Notes: a model not told the origin generated them from the sequence alone. DNA of 64,000 bases from Christensenella timonensis (GCF_900087015.1 NZ_FLKP01000002.1:1-64000); one strand, 5' to 3'; shown: positions 47,597 to 56,259, counted from the stretch's first letter. A program made the numbers and translations.

Positions 47597-48202
47597 TCAA
47601 ATTTCCCAGTCCGTACACCCCGCTTTTGCCCACTCGAAAAATGTATTGTGGGATACCGCAAGCTGGCGCGCTGCTTCCCGCCCGCTGATCTCTCCGCGCA
47701 TCCATAAGCGCCGCAGGCCTTCAAACTCCGGCGGTATTTCCTTGCGCGGGCGTCCAAAACGGATACCCCTGCCACGGGCCGCCGCGATCCCCTCCGCTTG
47801 CCGCCGCTTGATGTTTTCACGTTCCGTCTGCGCCACATAGGAGAGCAGCTGCAGCACGATATCCGCGATGAGCGTCCCCGTGAGGTCACGTCCCTTGCGC
47901 GTATCCAAAAGCGGCATATCCTGCACCACCATGTGCGCCTGTTTTTCCTTGGTGATAATGCGCCATTGTTCGATCATCTCTTCATAGTTGCGCCCCAGCC
48001 TGTCGATCGACTGGATTACAAGGATATCGCCCTTTTTCAATTTACGCAGCAGCCGCCTGTATTGCGGCCGGTTAAAATCTTTCCCGCTTAATTTATCCAA
48101 AAAGATCTTTTTGCGTTCCACCGGGAAAGCCGCAAGGGAGACCATCTGCCGCATTTCGTTCTGATCCTTCGCGGAAACCCGCGCATAACCGTAAATGTCC
48201 AT
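47597..48202 (-). CDS. Serine recombinase (resolvase/invertase family)
   Basis: 201 residues from ATG 48202 (AGGAGG eight bases upstream). The N-terminal catalytic domain has the nucleophile Ser10 in YGYARVSAKDQN, the arginine-rich DRLGRNYEEM motif and TERENIKRRQAEG. A linker GRGIRFGRPRK leads to a helix-turn-helix (SGREAARQLAVSHNTFFEWAK). The length is that of small resolvases and invertases, not large integrases. No transposase is nearby. It lies between maf and mreC. Confidence 0.92.
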   Translation of the reverse strand: MDIYGYARVSAKDQNEMRQMVSLAAFPVERKKIFLDKLSGKDFNRPQYRRLLRKLKKGDILVIQSIDRLGRNYEEMIEQWRIITKEKQAHMVVQDMPLLDTRKGRDLTGTLIADIVLQLLSYVAQTERENIKRRQAEGIAAARGRGIRFGRPRKEIPPEFEGLRRLWMRGEISGREAARQLAVSHNTFFEWAKAGCTDWEI

Positions 48203-48225
48203 ACCGTATACCTCCTGTGCTGGGT

Positions 48226-48257
48226 CACAAAAAATACGCCATGGTTCAGCGTATTTT
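48226..48257 (-). terminator. Terminator after the rnf-maf operon
   Basis: Arms AAAATACGC / GCGTATTTT (48231-48239, 48249-48257) with a 9-base loop and a T-run on the minus strand. It isolates the recombinase gene from maf. Confidence 0.83.
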
Positions 48258-48283
48258 TGTTTCATGATTCAATTGTCCACTAT

Positions 48284-48841
48284 TTAAAGGACGGACAGCG
48301 ATGTGAGCATTCCATAAAGCATGGATACCGGCAGGCCGACGATATTGAAAAAGCAGCCGTTGATCGACTTCACAAATTTGGCCGCGCTCCCCTGGATCGC
48401 GTAAGCGCCTGCCTTGTCCATCACGTCCTCCCGCTCCAGGTATCTTCCAAGCTCTGCCTCCGAAATCTTAGCAAAGCATACCTCGCTTGTGCTTACGTCC
48501 TCCAATACTTTATCCTGGTACATCACGCATACGCCGGTATGTACCCTGTGCGTGCTTCCCGAAAGGGCCTCCAGCATCCGGCGCGCGTCGGCCAAATCTT
48601 TCGGCTTTCCGAATATTTCCCCACCCGGCGCCTGCACGAGAGTATCCGCGCCGATTACCACGTCGCCGGGATGTTTTGCGAATATGTCCGCCGCTTTTTT
48701 ATGCGCTAAAAAGCGTACCATCCCTGTGGCCTGCGGGATATCGCAGCTCTCGTCGGCATTGCTCGGTTCCACGACGAAATCCTCCGTCAGCAGCGAAAGC
48801 AATTCCCTCCTGCGCGGCGAGGCAGACGCCAAAACGATCAT
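48284..48841 (-). CDS. maf: Maf-family nucleotide pyrophosphatase
   Basis: 185 residues. The N-terminal IVLASASPRRRELLSLL and the VVIGADTLVQAPGG and QGSAAKFVKSINGCFFNIVGLP motifs are diagnostic. The family hydrolyses non-canonical or unmodified NTPs (dTTP/UTP/CTP-type) and affects septation. Its ATG overlaps the rnfB stop (ATGA), so it is the last gene of the rnf operon. In many Bacillota maf precedes radC-mreB, which are missing here. Confidence 0.94.
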   Translation of the reverse strand: MIVLASASPRRRELLSLLTEDFVVEPSNADESCDIPQATGMVRFLAHKKAADIFAKHPGDVVIGADTLVQAPGGEIFGKPKDLADARRMLEALSGSTHRVHTGVCVMYQDKVLEDVSTSEVCFAKISEAELGRYLEREDVMDKAGAYAIQGSAAKFVKSINGCFFNIVGLPVSMLYGMLTSLSVL

Positions 48842-49821
48842 TTCTTGACCATCTCCACAGCGCCGGCCTTACAGGAATCCACACATAAACCGCAACCGCG
48901 GCACTTATCCGCCATTACCCTGTGCTTTTGCTTCAAATCCCCTTCGATCGCGCCGAACGGGCAAGCCTTTGCGCACAGCGTACAGCCCACGCATTTTTGC
49001 AGGCTGATCTTTGCCAGCATATCGGATTTCGTCGTCAGGATACACTTGCGCGGGCAGGTATCCACGCACATCCAACAGCTGCGGCATTTCTGCGGATCGA
49101 TCACCGCCAACCCTTCCGACAGTTCGATCGCACCGAACGGGCACACACTCACGCATTTCCCGCAGCCGATGCAGCCTGCGCTGCAATTTTGCGTAACTGC
49201 TTTTCCCTTATCCGTATTGGTGCACCCGACGTATACGTCGATATCGCGTTCAAGCACGGCAATCGAACTCTGCGGGCACTGCTCTACGCACCGTCCGCAC
49301 CCTGTACACTTATCCTCATCAATAAAGGCAATGCCGTCCGGCCCCATAGTAATCGCGCCGAACTTGCAAACCTTTGCGCACGTGCCCAGGCCGAGGCATG
49401 CAAACCTGCAAGCCTTGAATCCGCTGGCGATCGCGTAGGCCGCGCGGCAGTCCTGCGCACCGTCATATTCAAACTTATCCCTGCAATGGCCCTCGCTCCC
49501 GAGGCACATGATACGCGCTACTTTGGGCTTCATCTGCCCCACGGAAACGCCCAGTATACCGGCGATCTCCTTTGCCTGCTCCTGCGAAAGCACCGCACAG
49601 GCCGCAATCTCTGCCTTACCCTTTGCCAGCGCATCGGCAAGCCCGTCGCAGCCGGGAAACCCGCAGCCGCCGCAATTTGCGCCCGGCAGGCATTCCCGCA
49701 CAGCCACAGCCGTTTCATCCTTTTCCACGGCAAATTTTTTGGACGCCACGCCCAGCATAATCCCAAACACCGCACCGAGCCCGCCCAGCACGATGATCGA
49801 CCAAATAATCGGTTCCAACAT
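48838..49821 (-). CDS. rnfB: Rnf complex subunit B (polyferredoxin)
   Basis: 327 residues, the electron entry subunit that takes electrons from ferredoxin. An N-terminal membrane helix (about 3-25), the GANCGGCGFPGCDG cluster motif, then six further CxxCxxCxxxC-type motifs (such as CTGCGRCVEQCP, CIGCGKCVSVCP, CRSCWMCVDTCP, CVGCTLCAKACP, CRGCGLCVDSCK). This multi-cluster form is typical of clostridial Rnf. It follows rnfA by 14 bases. Confidence 0.95.
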   Translation of the reverse strand: MLEPIIWSIIVLGGLGAVFGIMLGVASKKFAVEKDETAVAVRECLPGANCGGCGFPGCDGLADALAKGKAEIAACAVLSQEQAKEIAGILGVSVGQMKPKVARIMCLGSEGHCRDKFEYDGAQDCRAAYAIASGFKACRFACLGLGTCAKVCKFGAITMGPDGIAFIDEDKCTGCGRCVEQCPQSSIAVLERDIDVYVGCTNTDKGKAVTQNCSAGCIGCGKCVSVCPFGAIELSEGLAVIDPQKCRSCWMCVDTCPRKCILTTKSDMLAKISLQKCVGCTLCAKACPFGAIEGDLKQKHRVMADKCRGCGLCVDSCKAGAVEMVKK

Positions 49822-49835
49822 AGTCTTTTTTTACC

Positions 49836-50420
49836 TCACACCAATCCCGAGAATCCCATAAAGGCCACACTCATGAGCGACGCCGTTATGAGGGCGATCG
49901 GGAAACCCTGGAAAGGCTTCGGGATCGCCGAAAGCTCCAGCCTCTCACGGATGCCCGCAAAAAGCACGATCGCCAGCGTAAAACCGAGCGCACCGCCCAC
50001 ACCGTTTACAAGGGACTCAACCAAGTTATAATTCTCCGTGATATTCAGGATCGCAACGCCCAAAACCGCACAGTTCGTCGTAATGAGCGGCAGATACACG
50101 CCCAGGCTCTGGTAAAGCCCGGGGCTCGTCTTTTGCAGCATCATTTCCACCAGCTGTACTAAAGCTGCGATCACCAGGATAAACGCAATGGTTTGCATAT
50201 ACCCTACGCCCAGCGGCACCAGGATATAATACTGCACCAGCCAGGTGATGAGCGAAGCCATCGCCATGACGAACGTAACCGCCATGCCCATGCCGACCGC
50301 CGTTTCCACCTTCTTGGATACACCCAAAAACGGACAGATACCGAGAAAACGGGAAAGCACGAAGTTATTGACCAATATCGAGCTTAGGAGGATCGTCAGA
50401 ATACGAATAAACATATCCAT
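49836..50420 (-). CDS. rnfA: Rnf complex subunit A
   Basis: 194 residues, six hydrophobic helices. The conserved [24 protein letters not shown] and [13 protein letters not shown] motifs contain the cysteines that hold a membrane iron-sulfur cluster with RnfE. Its start overlaps the rnfE stop (TAATG). Confidence 0.96.
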   Translation of the reverse strand: MDMFIRILTILLSSILVNNFVLSRFLGICPFLGVSKKVETAVGMGMAVTFVMAMASLITWLVQYYILVPLGVGYMQTIAFILVIAALVQLVEMMLQKTSPGLYQSLGVYLPLITTNCAVLGVAILNITENYNLVESLVNGVGGALGFTLAIVLFAGIRERLELSAIPKPFQGFPIALITASLMSVAFMGFSGLV

Positions 50421-51073
50421 TACTTCATTCCCTCCTCTGCGACAGCTTCTGTTTTTTTCTTGGGCCTGACCTTTTCACGCTGCAATACGATCTTGTTGAT
50501 CAGCGCCAGCAGCAATCCGAGCACGAGAAACCCGCCCGGGGCCAGAATGAACATCAGCGCCGGCGGATAATCCGGCCCGAACACGGAAATACCGAACAGC
50601 GAGCCCGCGCCCAGAAGCTCGCGAACCATAGCGATGATCGTCAGCGAACAGGTGAACCCTACGCCCATGCCGATCCCGTCGATCATGGCCGGCAGGACGC
50701 TGTTTTTCGCTGCAAACGCTTCCGCGCGCGCCAATATAATGCAGTTGACGACGATCAGCGGGATAAAGATCCCCAGCGACGCGTCCAGCGCGGGCAGGAA
50801 GGCTTTCATCACCATCTGCACCACCGTAACGAACATCGCGATCACCACGACATAACAGGGGATCCTCACCTTTTCCGGAATAAAATTCCGCAGCAGCGAG
50901 ATAAGCATATTGGAGCACATCAGTACAAAGATGACTGCCGCGCCCATGCCGAGCGCGTTGGTCACAGACGTTGTAACGGCGATTGTCGGGCACATGCCCA
51001 GCACCAGCCGGAACGTCGGGTTCTCATTTAGGATACCGTTTACAAAAACGCCCTTCATCTGTTTTTTGTCCAT
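50420..51073 (-). CDS. rnfE: Rnf complex subunit E
   Basis: 217 residues from ATG 51073 (GGGGAAGGGG about ten bases upstream); a GTG at 51082 overlapping the rnfG stop is the alternative. It is homologous to RnfA, with [23 protein letters not shown] and [17 protein letters not shown]. About six membrane helices. Confidence 0.94.
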   Translation of the reverse strand: MDKKQMKGVFVNGILNENPTFRLVLGMCPTIAVTTSVTNALGMGAAVIFVLMCSNMLISLLRNFIPEKVRIPCYVVVIAMFVTVVQMVMKAFLPALDASLGIFIPLIVVNCIILARAEAFAAKNSVLPAMIDGIGMGVGFTCSLTIIAMVRELLGAGSLFGISVFGPDYPPALMFILAPGGFLVLGLLLALINKIVLQREKVRPKKKTEAVAEEGMK

Positions 51074-51078
51074 ACCGC

Positions 51079-51672
51079 TCACGCCCCTTCCCCAAGGTAC
51101 TGCGCCGCAAAATCACGCGCGAGGTTGACTGCGTTTGCCACGCCCTTGCTTGTGATCGTCGCGCCGGTCAGCGCCTGTATTTCATTTTCCGCCCCGCTCG
51201 GCGTCTTGCCGACGGTAAGCGGGCCGTCGCTGCCGATAAACTGTTCTAAGAACTCCGGTTTGACTGCATTGGCGCCCAGCCCCGGTGTTTCGTCGTGCGA
51301 CGTGATCTCCACGCCTTCCACCTTGCCGTCCATGCTAAGGCCGACTGTGAGCGTCAGCCCCGGCTTATACCCCTTGGTGACGATCGCAAAGGTGTAGCCG
51401 ATCTTTTGCCCGTCCTTCAGTCCCTCGTATACTTCCGTGATATCCGCAAATGCGTCTTTATCGTAATCCATTCCCTCCAGCGCGACCTGCCTAAATTCCT
51501 GCGCCCCGGACAGCACCATCTGCCGTGCTTCGGTCGCTTTTTTCAGCTCCTGCTGCGCGATCGGTTCCTTGGTGATGCCGTACACGAGCCCCAGTATGAG
51601 CCCTGCACAAACGGTAATGATCACAAGGCGTATCACAAGGTTAAAAATGCTGTCATTCTTTGCCTTATTCAT
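51079..51672 (-). CDS. rnfG: Rnf complex subunit G (FMN-binding)
   Basis: 197 residues. One N-terminal membrane helix (about 10-30) and an extracytoplasmic FMN-binding domain. The Thr that carries covalent FMN lies in ALTGATITSKGV. Preceded by SHDETPGLGANAVKPEF, typical of the family. Its start overlaps the rnfD stop by 8 bases. Confidence 0.95.
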   Translation of the reverse strand: MNKAKNDSIFNLVIRLVIITVCAGLILGLVYGITKEPIAQQELKKATEARQMVLSGAQEFRQVALEGMDYDKDAFADITEVYEGLKDGQKIGYTFAIVTKGYKPGLTLTVGLSMDGKVEGVEITSHDETPGLGANAVKPEFLEQFIGSDGPLTVGKTPSGAENEIQALTGATITSKGVANAVNLARDFAAQYLGEGA

Positions 51673-52609
51673 TGACCTTTTGCACCTCCCCGAACGTTTT
51701 CGGTTTCAACACCTTGTCGAGAAGCGGCGTCAAAAGGTTCATAAAGAGGATGGAAAACGATACGCCCTCCGGATAACCGCCCCACAGCCGCACGATCATT
51801 GTGATCGCGCCGCAGCCGATCCCGAATATGATCTGCGCTTTCGGCGAAGAGGGCGAGGAAACATAATCCGTCGCCATGAAGAACGCCCCCAGCATCAAGC
51901 CGCCTGCAAACAGTTCAAACAATATCATTTCCGGATGTCCGGTGAGGAGCGTGATCAGCGCCACCGTCCCCATAAAGCTAAGCGGGATGCGCAGCGAAAT
52001 GACCCTGCGTGCAAGCAGGTATATCCCCCCGATCAAAAGGGCAAGCGCGCTCGTTTCCCCCATGCTGCCGCCGATCTTTCCCAAAAACATATCCATCAGC
52101 GGCGGGATTGCCGTGCCGCCCTCATGCAGCACGCCCAGAGGAGTCGCCGACGCCACGGCGTCCACACCTGCAAACGGCGCAACGAAAGTCGTCATTGCCA
52201 CCGGCCAGGAAATCAGCAAAAAACAACGCGCAGCAAGCGCCGGGTTCATGAAGTTGTGTCCCAATCCCCCAAAGCACTGCTTCACGATAATGATCGCGAA
52301 CGCCGACCCGCACACCGGAATGTACCACGGCACATTCGGCGGCAGGTTGAGGGCCAGCAAAAGCCCTGTCACCACAGCGGAAAGATCGCTGATCGTGACC
52401 GCCCGTTTCGTAAAATACTGGATCGCCGCCTCGCAGCCTACCGCACTTAAGATACACAGCGCGATCGTCGCAATACAGCCTGCGCCGAAAAAGTATACGG
52501 CGGCAATACACGCGGGAATAAGTGCGATGATGACATCCAACATGATCCGCGATGTACTAAGGCCTGATTTGATATGCGGCGAGCCCGACAAAATCAACTC
52601 TTGTTGCAT
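51665..52609 (-). CDS. rnfD: Rnf complex subunit D
   Basis: 314 residues, about nine membrane helices. The family segments GGLGHNFMNPALAARCFLL and FMATDYVSSPSSPKAQ are present; the latter is near the covalent flavin site. It forms the ion-conducting membrane core with RnfA and RnfE. Confidence 0.95.
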   Translation of the reverse strand: MQQELILSGSPHIKSGLSTSRIMLDVIIALIPACIAAVYFFGAGCIATIALCILSAVGCEAAIQYFTKRAVTISDLSAVVTGLLLALNLPPNVPWYIPVCGSAFAIIIVKQCFGGLGHNFMNPALAARCFLLISWPVAMTTFVAPFAGVDAVASATPLGVLHEGGTAIPPLMDMFLGKIGGSMGETSALALLIGGIYLLARRVISLRIPLSFMGTVALITLLTGHPEMILFELFAGGLMLGAFFMATDYVSSPSSPKAQIIFGIGCGAITMIVRLWGGYPEGVSFSILFMNLLTPLLDKVLKPKTFGEVQKVNE

Positions 52610-52630
52610 AGCGTTTCCTTTCTCTCCCAG

Positions 52631-53992
52631 TTATTCCTGCGCATGTTCGCGCTTTTCCGCCTCTTGCTTCGCTTTTTCCTTCATCTTGTTCACCATGATC
52701 ATGTCCTTGGCAAATTTGATATTTTGTGCGATGGGCTTTTTGGCGGGGCAAATGAAGCTGCAGCAGCCGCAGCTCATACAATCGAGCGCGCTGTATTTTT
52801 CCGCTTTTTCAAAATCCTCGAACATTGCCGAAGCGGAGATCATCATGGGCATCAGGCGCATCGGACAGACCTCCGCGCATTTGCCGCACTTGATGCAATT
52901 GCTTTCTTTTTCTTTTTTGGTATATGCCTTGTCAAGGACGAGCAATCCCGAAAAGCCCTTGGTGATCACACAATCCATCGTCGGTACGGGCAAGCCCATC
53001 ATCGGCCCGCCGGAAACGATTTTCAGCGGCTCTGACGAGCAGCCTCCGGCATAGTCGAGCACCTCCTGTGCGCTCACGCCGAGGCGCACCAACAAATTCT
53101 TGGGGGTATTCACCGCGCCGCTCACCGTCACCACGCGGCGCAAAAGCGGTTCCCCGGTATAAAAAGCATCTGCGATTGCCTTGGTCGAAGCGATATTTAC
53201 CACCACAACCCCTGCGTCCATGGGCAGCCCGCCCGCCGGGACAACGCGCCCCGTAATGGAATTGATCAATTGTTTTTCCGATCCCTGCGGGTATTTCGTA
53301 GGTACCACCGCCACACGGATCGCGTGCGTATCTATGGCCGCCGACATCTTTCCGATCGCCTCCGGCTTGTTGTCTTCGATCCCTATGATCGCCTTTTTTA
53401 CATCCAGCGCACGCATCAGTATTTTTACGCCGTATATGATACGCTTGGGGCATTCCGTCATCAGCCGGTGATCCGCCGTTAAGAACGGTTCACATTCCGC
53501 ACCGTTAATAAGCAGCAGGTTGACTTTTTTATCCGGCGGCGGGCAAAGCTTTACGTGTGTGGGAAACGTTGCGCCGCCCATGCCCACATTGCCCGCTTCT
53601 TTGATGGTCTCGATGATCTGCTCCTTGGAGAGTTCGTCGATGTTTTCCACGGGCGTAAATGCCTGCTCGTCCGCAAAATCGTTCTCTATCACGACCGCCG
53701 GCACCGGCTTTCCGTTGATACCCGGGATCTCTGTGATTTCCTTTACGGTTCCTGAAACGCTCGCGTGCACATTCGCGCTTACAAACCCCTGCGCCTGCCC
53801 AATTTTTTGCCCCATGAGCACACGCTCGCCCACAGCGACGACCGCTTTTGCGGGCGCGCCAATATGCTGGCTTAAAGGGATCTTCACGATCTCTCCCGCC
53901 GGCATCTCTTCTATCGCACGGTTTTCCGTCAGTTTTTTTCCTTCATGCAAAGACTTGAGCGGATGAACGCCGCCCACGAATGTAAGCCCCAT
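52631..53992 (-). CDS. rnfC: Rnf complex subunit C (NADH-binding)
   Basis: 453 residues, a peripheral subunit that binds NADH and FMN. GNVGMGGATFPTHVKL is the nucleotide-binding region. Two clusters are encoded by CIKCGKCAEVCPMRLMP and CMSCGCCSFICPAKKP. First gene of rnfCDGEAB, which couples ferredoxin:NAD+ exchange to an ion gradient. GGGAGG precedes the ATG. Confidence 0.95.
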   Translation of the reverse strand: MGLTFVGGVHPLKSLHEGKKLTENRAIEEMPAGEIVKIPLSQHIGAPAKAVVAVGERVLMGQKIGQAQGFVSANVHASVSGTVKEITEIPGINGKPVPAVVIENDFADEQAFTPVENIDELSKEQIIETIKEAGNVGMGGATFPTHVKLCPPPDKKVNLLLINGAECEPFLTADHRLMTECPKRIIYGVKILMRALDVKKAIIGIEDNKPEAIGKMSAAIDTHAIRVAVVPTKYPQGSEKQLINSITGRVVPAGGLPMDAGVVVVNIASTKAIADAFYTGEPLLRRVVTVSGAVNTPKNLLVRLGVSAQEVLDYAGGCSSEPLKIVSGGPMMGLPVPTMDCVITKGFSGLLVLDKAYTKKEKESNCIKCGKCAEVCPMRLMPMMISASAMFEDFEKAEKYSALDCMSCGCCSFICPAKKPIAQNIKFAKDMIMVNKMKEKAKQEAEKREHAQE

Positions 53993-54037
53993 TTGTTACC
54001 TCCCAATTGCGACTCCTGATTCTGAAATACCTTCCCT

Positions 54038-54064
54038 ATTGTATCACAAATATGTGCTATACAA
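54038..54064 (-). promoter_or_regulatory. rnf promoter -10 and overlapping palindrome
   Basis: On the minus strand TACAAT (54038-54043) is the -10. It overlaps an inverted repeat TTGTATCACA-AATA-TGTG-CT-ATACAA (54039-54064) that is perfect apart from a 2-base insertion. The position suggests a repressor site. It shares the CACA..TGTG core with the dyads near the dehydrogenase operon. Confidence 0.5.
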
Positions 54065-54163
54065 AAGTAAAAAAGAGCTTTTTCGCCGAATTCAATCGTC
54101 ATGTTTTTCACAATCATAAGCCCGGCGCACCGTTGTCTTTCATTCTTAAAAATTTGTGGTTTA

Positions 54164-54192
54164 TTGCTTTTTTTAATGGAACGGTCTAGAAT
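54164..54192 (+). promoter_or_regulatory. Promoter of the DUF4203-like gene
   Basis: TTGCTT (54164-54169), 17 bases, TAGAAT (54187-54192), about 30 bases before the gene. Confidence 0.6.
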
Positions 54193-54225
54193 AGATTTAT
54201 CAAAACAGCGCGGAGGAAATTGATT

Positions 54226-54876
54226 TTGAGTGGCATCATCCCGATCCTGATTTTAGTCGTAACACTGGCATTGGCGATTCTTTATTGTTTTTGGGGATAC
54301 CGATATTTAAGGGTGATCATGTTCCTGTATGCGTTTTTTATCGGCGCATACTATTCCTATACCTATTTGGGCGGAACCTTTCCCGACCTCGGCAACTGGC
54401 TGTGGCTCATTTGCATCGGCGTCGGCCTGCTCCTCGCATTCCTGGCGTTTTTCTTTATCAAGTTTGCCATGTTCGTCGCCGGCGGCATCATCGGCCTGAT
54501 GCTTTTCGACCTGCTCAGGAACACCTTCCCCGAGTGGTTTTCCTCCCTTAACAGCCTGCCGCTTTTCTTAGTGGGGCTCACGTTCTTTGTCCTTCTCGGC
54601 CTCCTGACATTTGCCTCCAGGCGGCATTTTGTGATCATTTTTTCATCGGTGTACGGCGCCTATTCGCTGATCCATACGGCAGGCGCGCTCATCGGCCTGT
54701 GCTTTAATACCGCGCTCATCGGCAGTATCACCATCGGCAACTACCAGGATATTTTCAGTTCGGTCAATGTCTTCAACCAAGCAAGCATCTGGGTCATGGT
54801 CATTCCCGTCGTCATTTTTGCCATTGCGGGCATGATCGCCCAGTACCGGTTCACGTCTTCCAAAGCAAAGCATTGA
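54226..54876 (+). CDS. Multi-pass membrane protein, DUF4203/TMEM198-like
   Basis: 216 residues from TTG 54226, with GGAGG nine bases upstream; TTG 54220 is an alternative. Seven hydrophobic segments run through the protein (such as IPILILVVTLALAILYCFWG, LAFLAFFFIKFAMFVAGGII, VMVIPVVIFAIAGMIAQ). The Gly-rich repeats of helices resemble the DUF4203 (TMEM198-type) family. The function is unknown and no partner gene is evident. Confidence 0.7.
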   Translation: MSGIIPILILVVTLALAILYCFWGYRYLRVIMFLYAFFIGAYYSYTYLGGTFPDLGNWLWLICIGVGLLLAFLAFFFIKFAMFVAGGIIGLMLFDLLRNTFPEWFSSLNSLPLFLVGLTFFVLLGLLTFASRRHFVIIFSSVYGAYSLIHTAGALIGLCFNTALIGSITIGNYQDIFSSVNVFNQASIWVMVIPVVIFAIAGMIAQYRFTSSKAKH

Positions 54877-54886
54877 TATCAGGGTA

Positions 54887-54915
54887 TTGCCAAGCATATG
54901 CCGTCATGATATACT
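54887..54915 (+). promoter_or_regulatory. Promoter of folT
   Basis: TTGCCA (54887-54892), 17 bases, TATACT (54910-54915), so transcription starts about 15 bases before the riboswitch. Confidence 0.65.
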
Positions 54916-54937
54916 GGAAAAAACTAAATAAAAATGT

Positions 54938-55034
54938 GCAGAGTAGGTTTTGCGCGTCAAGTGTATAAGGATGGGATGTCGCCTTATAACGAAAAGGCTT
55001 TTAAGCCTTGCGGTTCAAAACTGCGTCCGCTGCT
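54938..55034 (+). promoter_or_regulatory. Tetrahydrofolate (THF) riboswitch
   Basis: The 97-base RNA matches the THF riboswitch core: AGAGTAG, GCGTCAAGTGT, GATGGGATGTCGCC with CAACGAA-like joining (here TAACGAAAAGG), and TGCGTCCGCTGC closing with GCAG. Outer GCAG/CTGC and the internal CTTAT/ATAAGG pairing are visible. It lies just upstream of the folate transporter gene folT, the standard location. Binding of reduced folate is expected to lower folT expression. Confidence 0.9.
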
Positions 55035-55035
55035 C

Positions 55036-55072
55036 ACAAAAGAAATCATAAGGGCCTTGCTCTTTCTTTTGT
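55036..55072 (+). other. Hairpin between the THF riboswitch and folT
   Basis: ACAAAAGAAA (55036-55045) pairs perfectly with TTTCTTTTGT (55063-55072) around a 17-base loop. It directly follows the riboswitch and may be part of the expression platform; the CTTTC run could also pair with the GAAAG of the ribosome binding site at 55091. No classical terminator is seen, so translational control is more likely. Confidence 0.5.
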
Positions 55073-55108
55073 AGAGGCTGCCATTTTTACGAAAGGAAGG
55101 GTATTTTT

Positions 55109-55654
55109 ATGTCAAAAATTTCTCCTAAGACCTTGCGGCTCGTTTATTGCGCCACATTTATCGCCATCGCTGTCGTCGTAGGCAGTTTCCTGTCCTTTTA
55201 TGTGACGGAAACGATCAAGTTCAACCTGGCTCCCGTTGTGGTCATGTTCACCGGCGCTGTGCTGGGGCCCATCTGGGGTGCGGCTGCCGGCGGCATTTCC
55301 GACCTTGTTTCTTTTTTAATCGGCACGGCAAACAAGCCCGGCCCATATTTCCCCGGCTTTACGGTCACCATGATCCTTTACGGACTGCTTGCCGGACTGC
55401 TTTTTTATAATCGGAGACAACCTGCGCAGGTTCCCGGCCTGTCAAGGATCGCCCTCGGTACGGTCCTCATCCAAACCATTTGTTCCTTGCTCATCAATTC
55501 CTTCTGGAATTATTTCCTTTACGGCCCCACCTACCTCGTGGTATTGACGACACGCCTGCCGTCGACATATATCATGTGTGCGGTATACGTCGTCTTTATG
55601 TGTATCCTCATCAAAAACAAACCCAAAATGTTTAAGACCTTATACAATGGATAA
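55109..55654 (+). CDS. folT: Folate ECF transporter S component
   Basis: 181 residues with about six membrane helices. The family pattern includes the N-terminal LVYCATFIAIAVVVGSFLSF, IKFNLAPVVVMFTGAVLGPIWGAAAG and the C-terminal PSTYIMCAVYVVFMCILIK. The THF riboswitch upstream makes folate the substrate. The energising ECF module is not in the window, so a shared one elsewhere is expected. GAAAGGAAGG precedes the ATG. Confidence 0.92.
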   Translation: MSKISPKTLRLVYCATFIAIAVVVGSFLSFYVTETIKFNLAPVVVMFTGAVLGPIWGAAAGGISDLVSFLIGTANKPGPYFPGFTVTMILYGLLAGLLFYNRRQPAQVPGLSRIALGTVLIQTICSLLINSFWNYFLYGPTYLVVLTTRLPSTYIMCAVYVVFMCILIKNKPKMFKTLYNG

Positions 55655-55657
55655 AAC

Positions 55658-55695
55658 AAAAGCGGTACCGAAAAGATGCGGTACCGCTTTTATTT
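55658..55695 (+). terminator. Terminator after folT
   Basis: Arms AAAAGCGGTACCG and CGGTACCGCTTTT (55658-55670, 55679-55691) with an 8-base loop. It sits between convergent genes and can serve both. Confidence 0.92.
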
Positions 55696-55701
55696 TGCCT
55701 T

Positions 55702-56130
55702 TTAGTTGCCGAGGCTCTCTACTGCCTGTGTGCTTGCCGCTACCAAATCGCTTAAGGTCGCTTCCGGCGAGCTTTTGAAAAAAGTAGCGATGCTCGACTT
55801 AAGCGACTCGACTTGCTCGTCGATCTGTGCCTTGACCGTTTCGTCGCTCTTTGCCTGCTCTACCAACTCTCCATAGTTCGACATCATGGCGTCGCCGACC
55901 TTGAGCAGGACTGCTTCTGCTGCCGCAAACTGTTCGTCGCTGTTCGCCGCGTCCCATTCCGCGCCCGTCCAGGACATATAGTCCGTATTCGCGGCTGCCG
56001 CAGGTTCGCTTGCTTCTGCCGATTCGGAAGGCACAACCGAAGCGGACGTTTCTGCCGCGGGTGTCGCGCACCCGGCCAACATTGCCGCGCACAGCACGGC
56101 TGTTACGATGATCAGTGTTAGTTTTTTCAT
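55702..56130 (-). CDS. Small lipoprotein of unknown function
   Basis: 142 residues. The signal sequence ends in the lipobox LAGC (Cys21), followed by an Ala/Ser/Glu/Pro linker (residues 22-50) and a helical domain of about 90 residues (DEQFAAAEAVLLKVGDAMM, EQVESLKSSIATFF). It is not recognised. It would be anchored on the outer face of the membrane. AAAGGAGA precedes the ATG; a weak extended -10 (TGATATAAA) lies near 56169-56178. Confidence 0.8.
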   Translation of the reverse strand: MKKLTLIIVTAVLCAAMLAGCATPAAETSASVVPSESAEASEPAAAANTDYMSWTGAEWDAANSDEQFAAAEAVLLKVGDAMMSNYGELVEQAKSDETVKAQIDEQVESLKSSIATFFKSSPEATLSDLVAASTQAVESLGN

Positions 56131-56259
56131 GTTTTTCTCCTTTATTTTTAAAAAAATTTACTTTGGTTTTTATATCATAAATGGAATGATTTGCGTTATT
56201 CACATCGCAGACGACACCGTTGCCACGTGAACGACATACTTTCCCGATATCAGGACGCA

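Noticed and set aside
54039-54064. Rex operator at the rnf promoter
   Set aside because: Rex sites read TTGTGA..TCACAA, while this dyad has the halves in the order CACA..TGTG.
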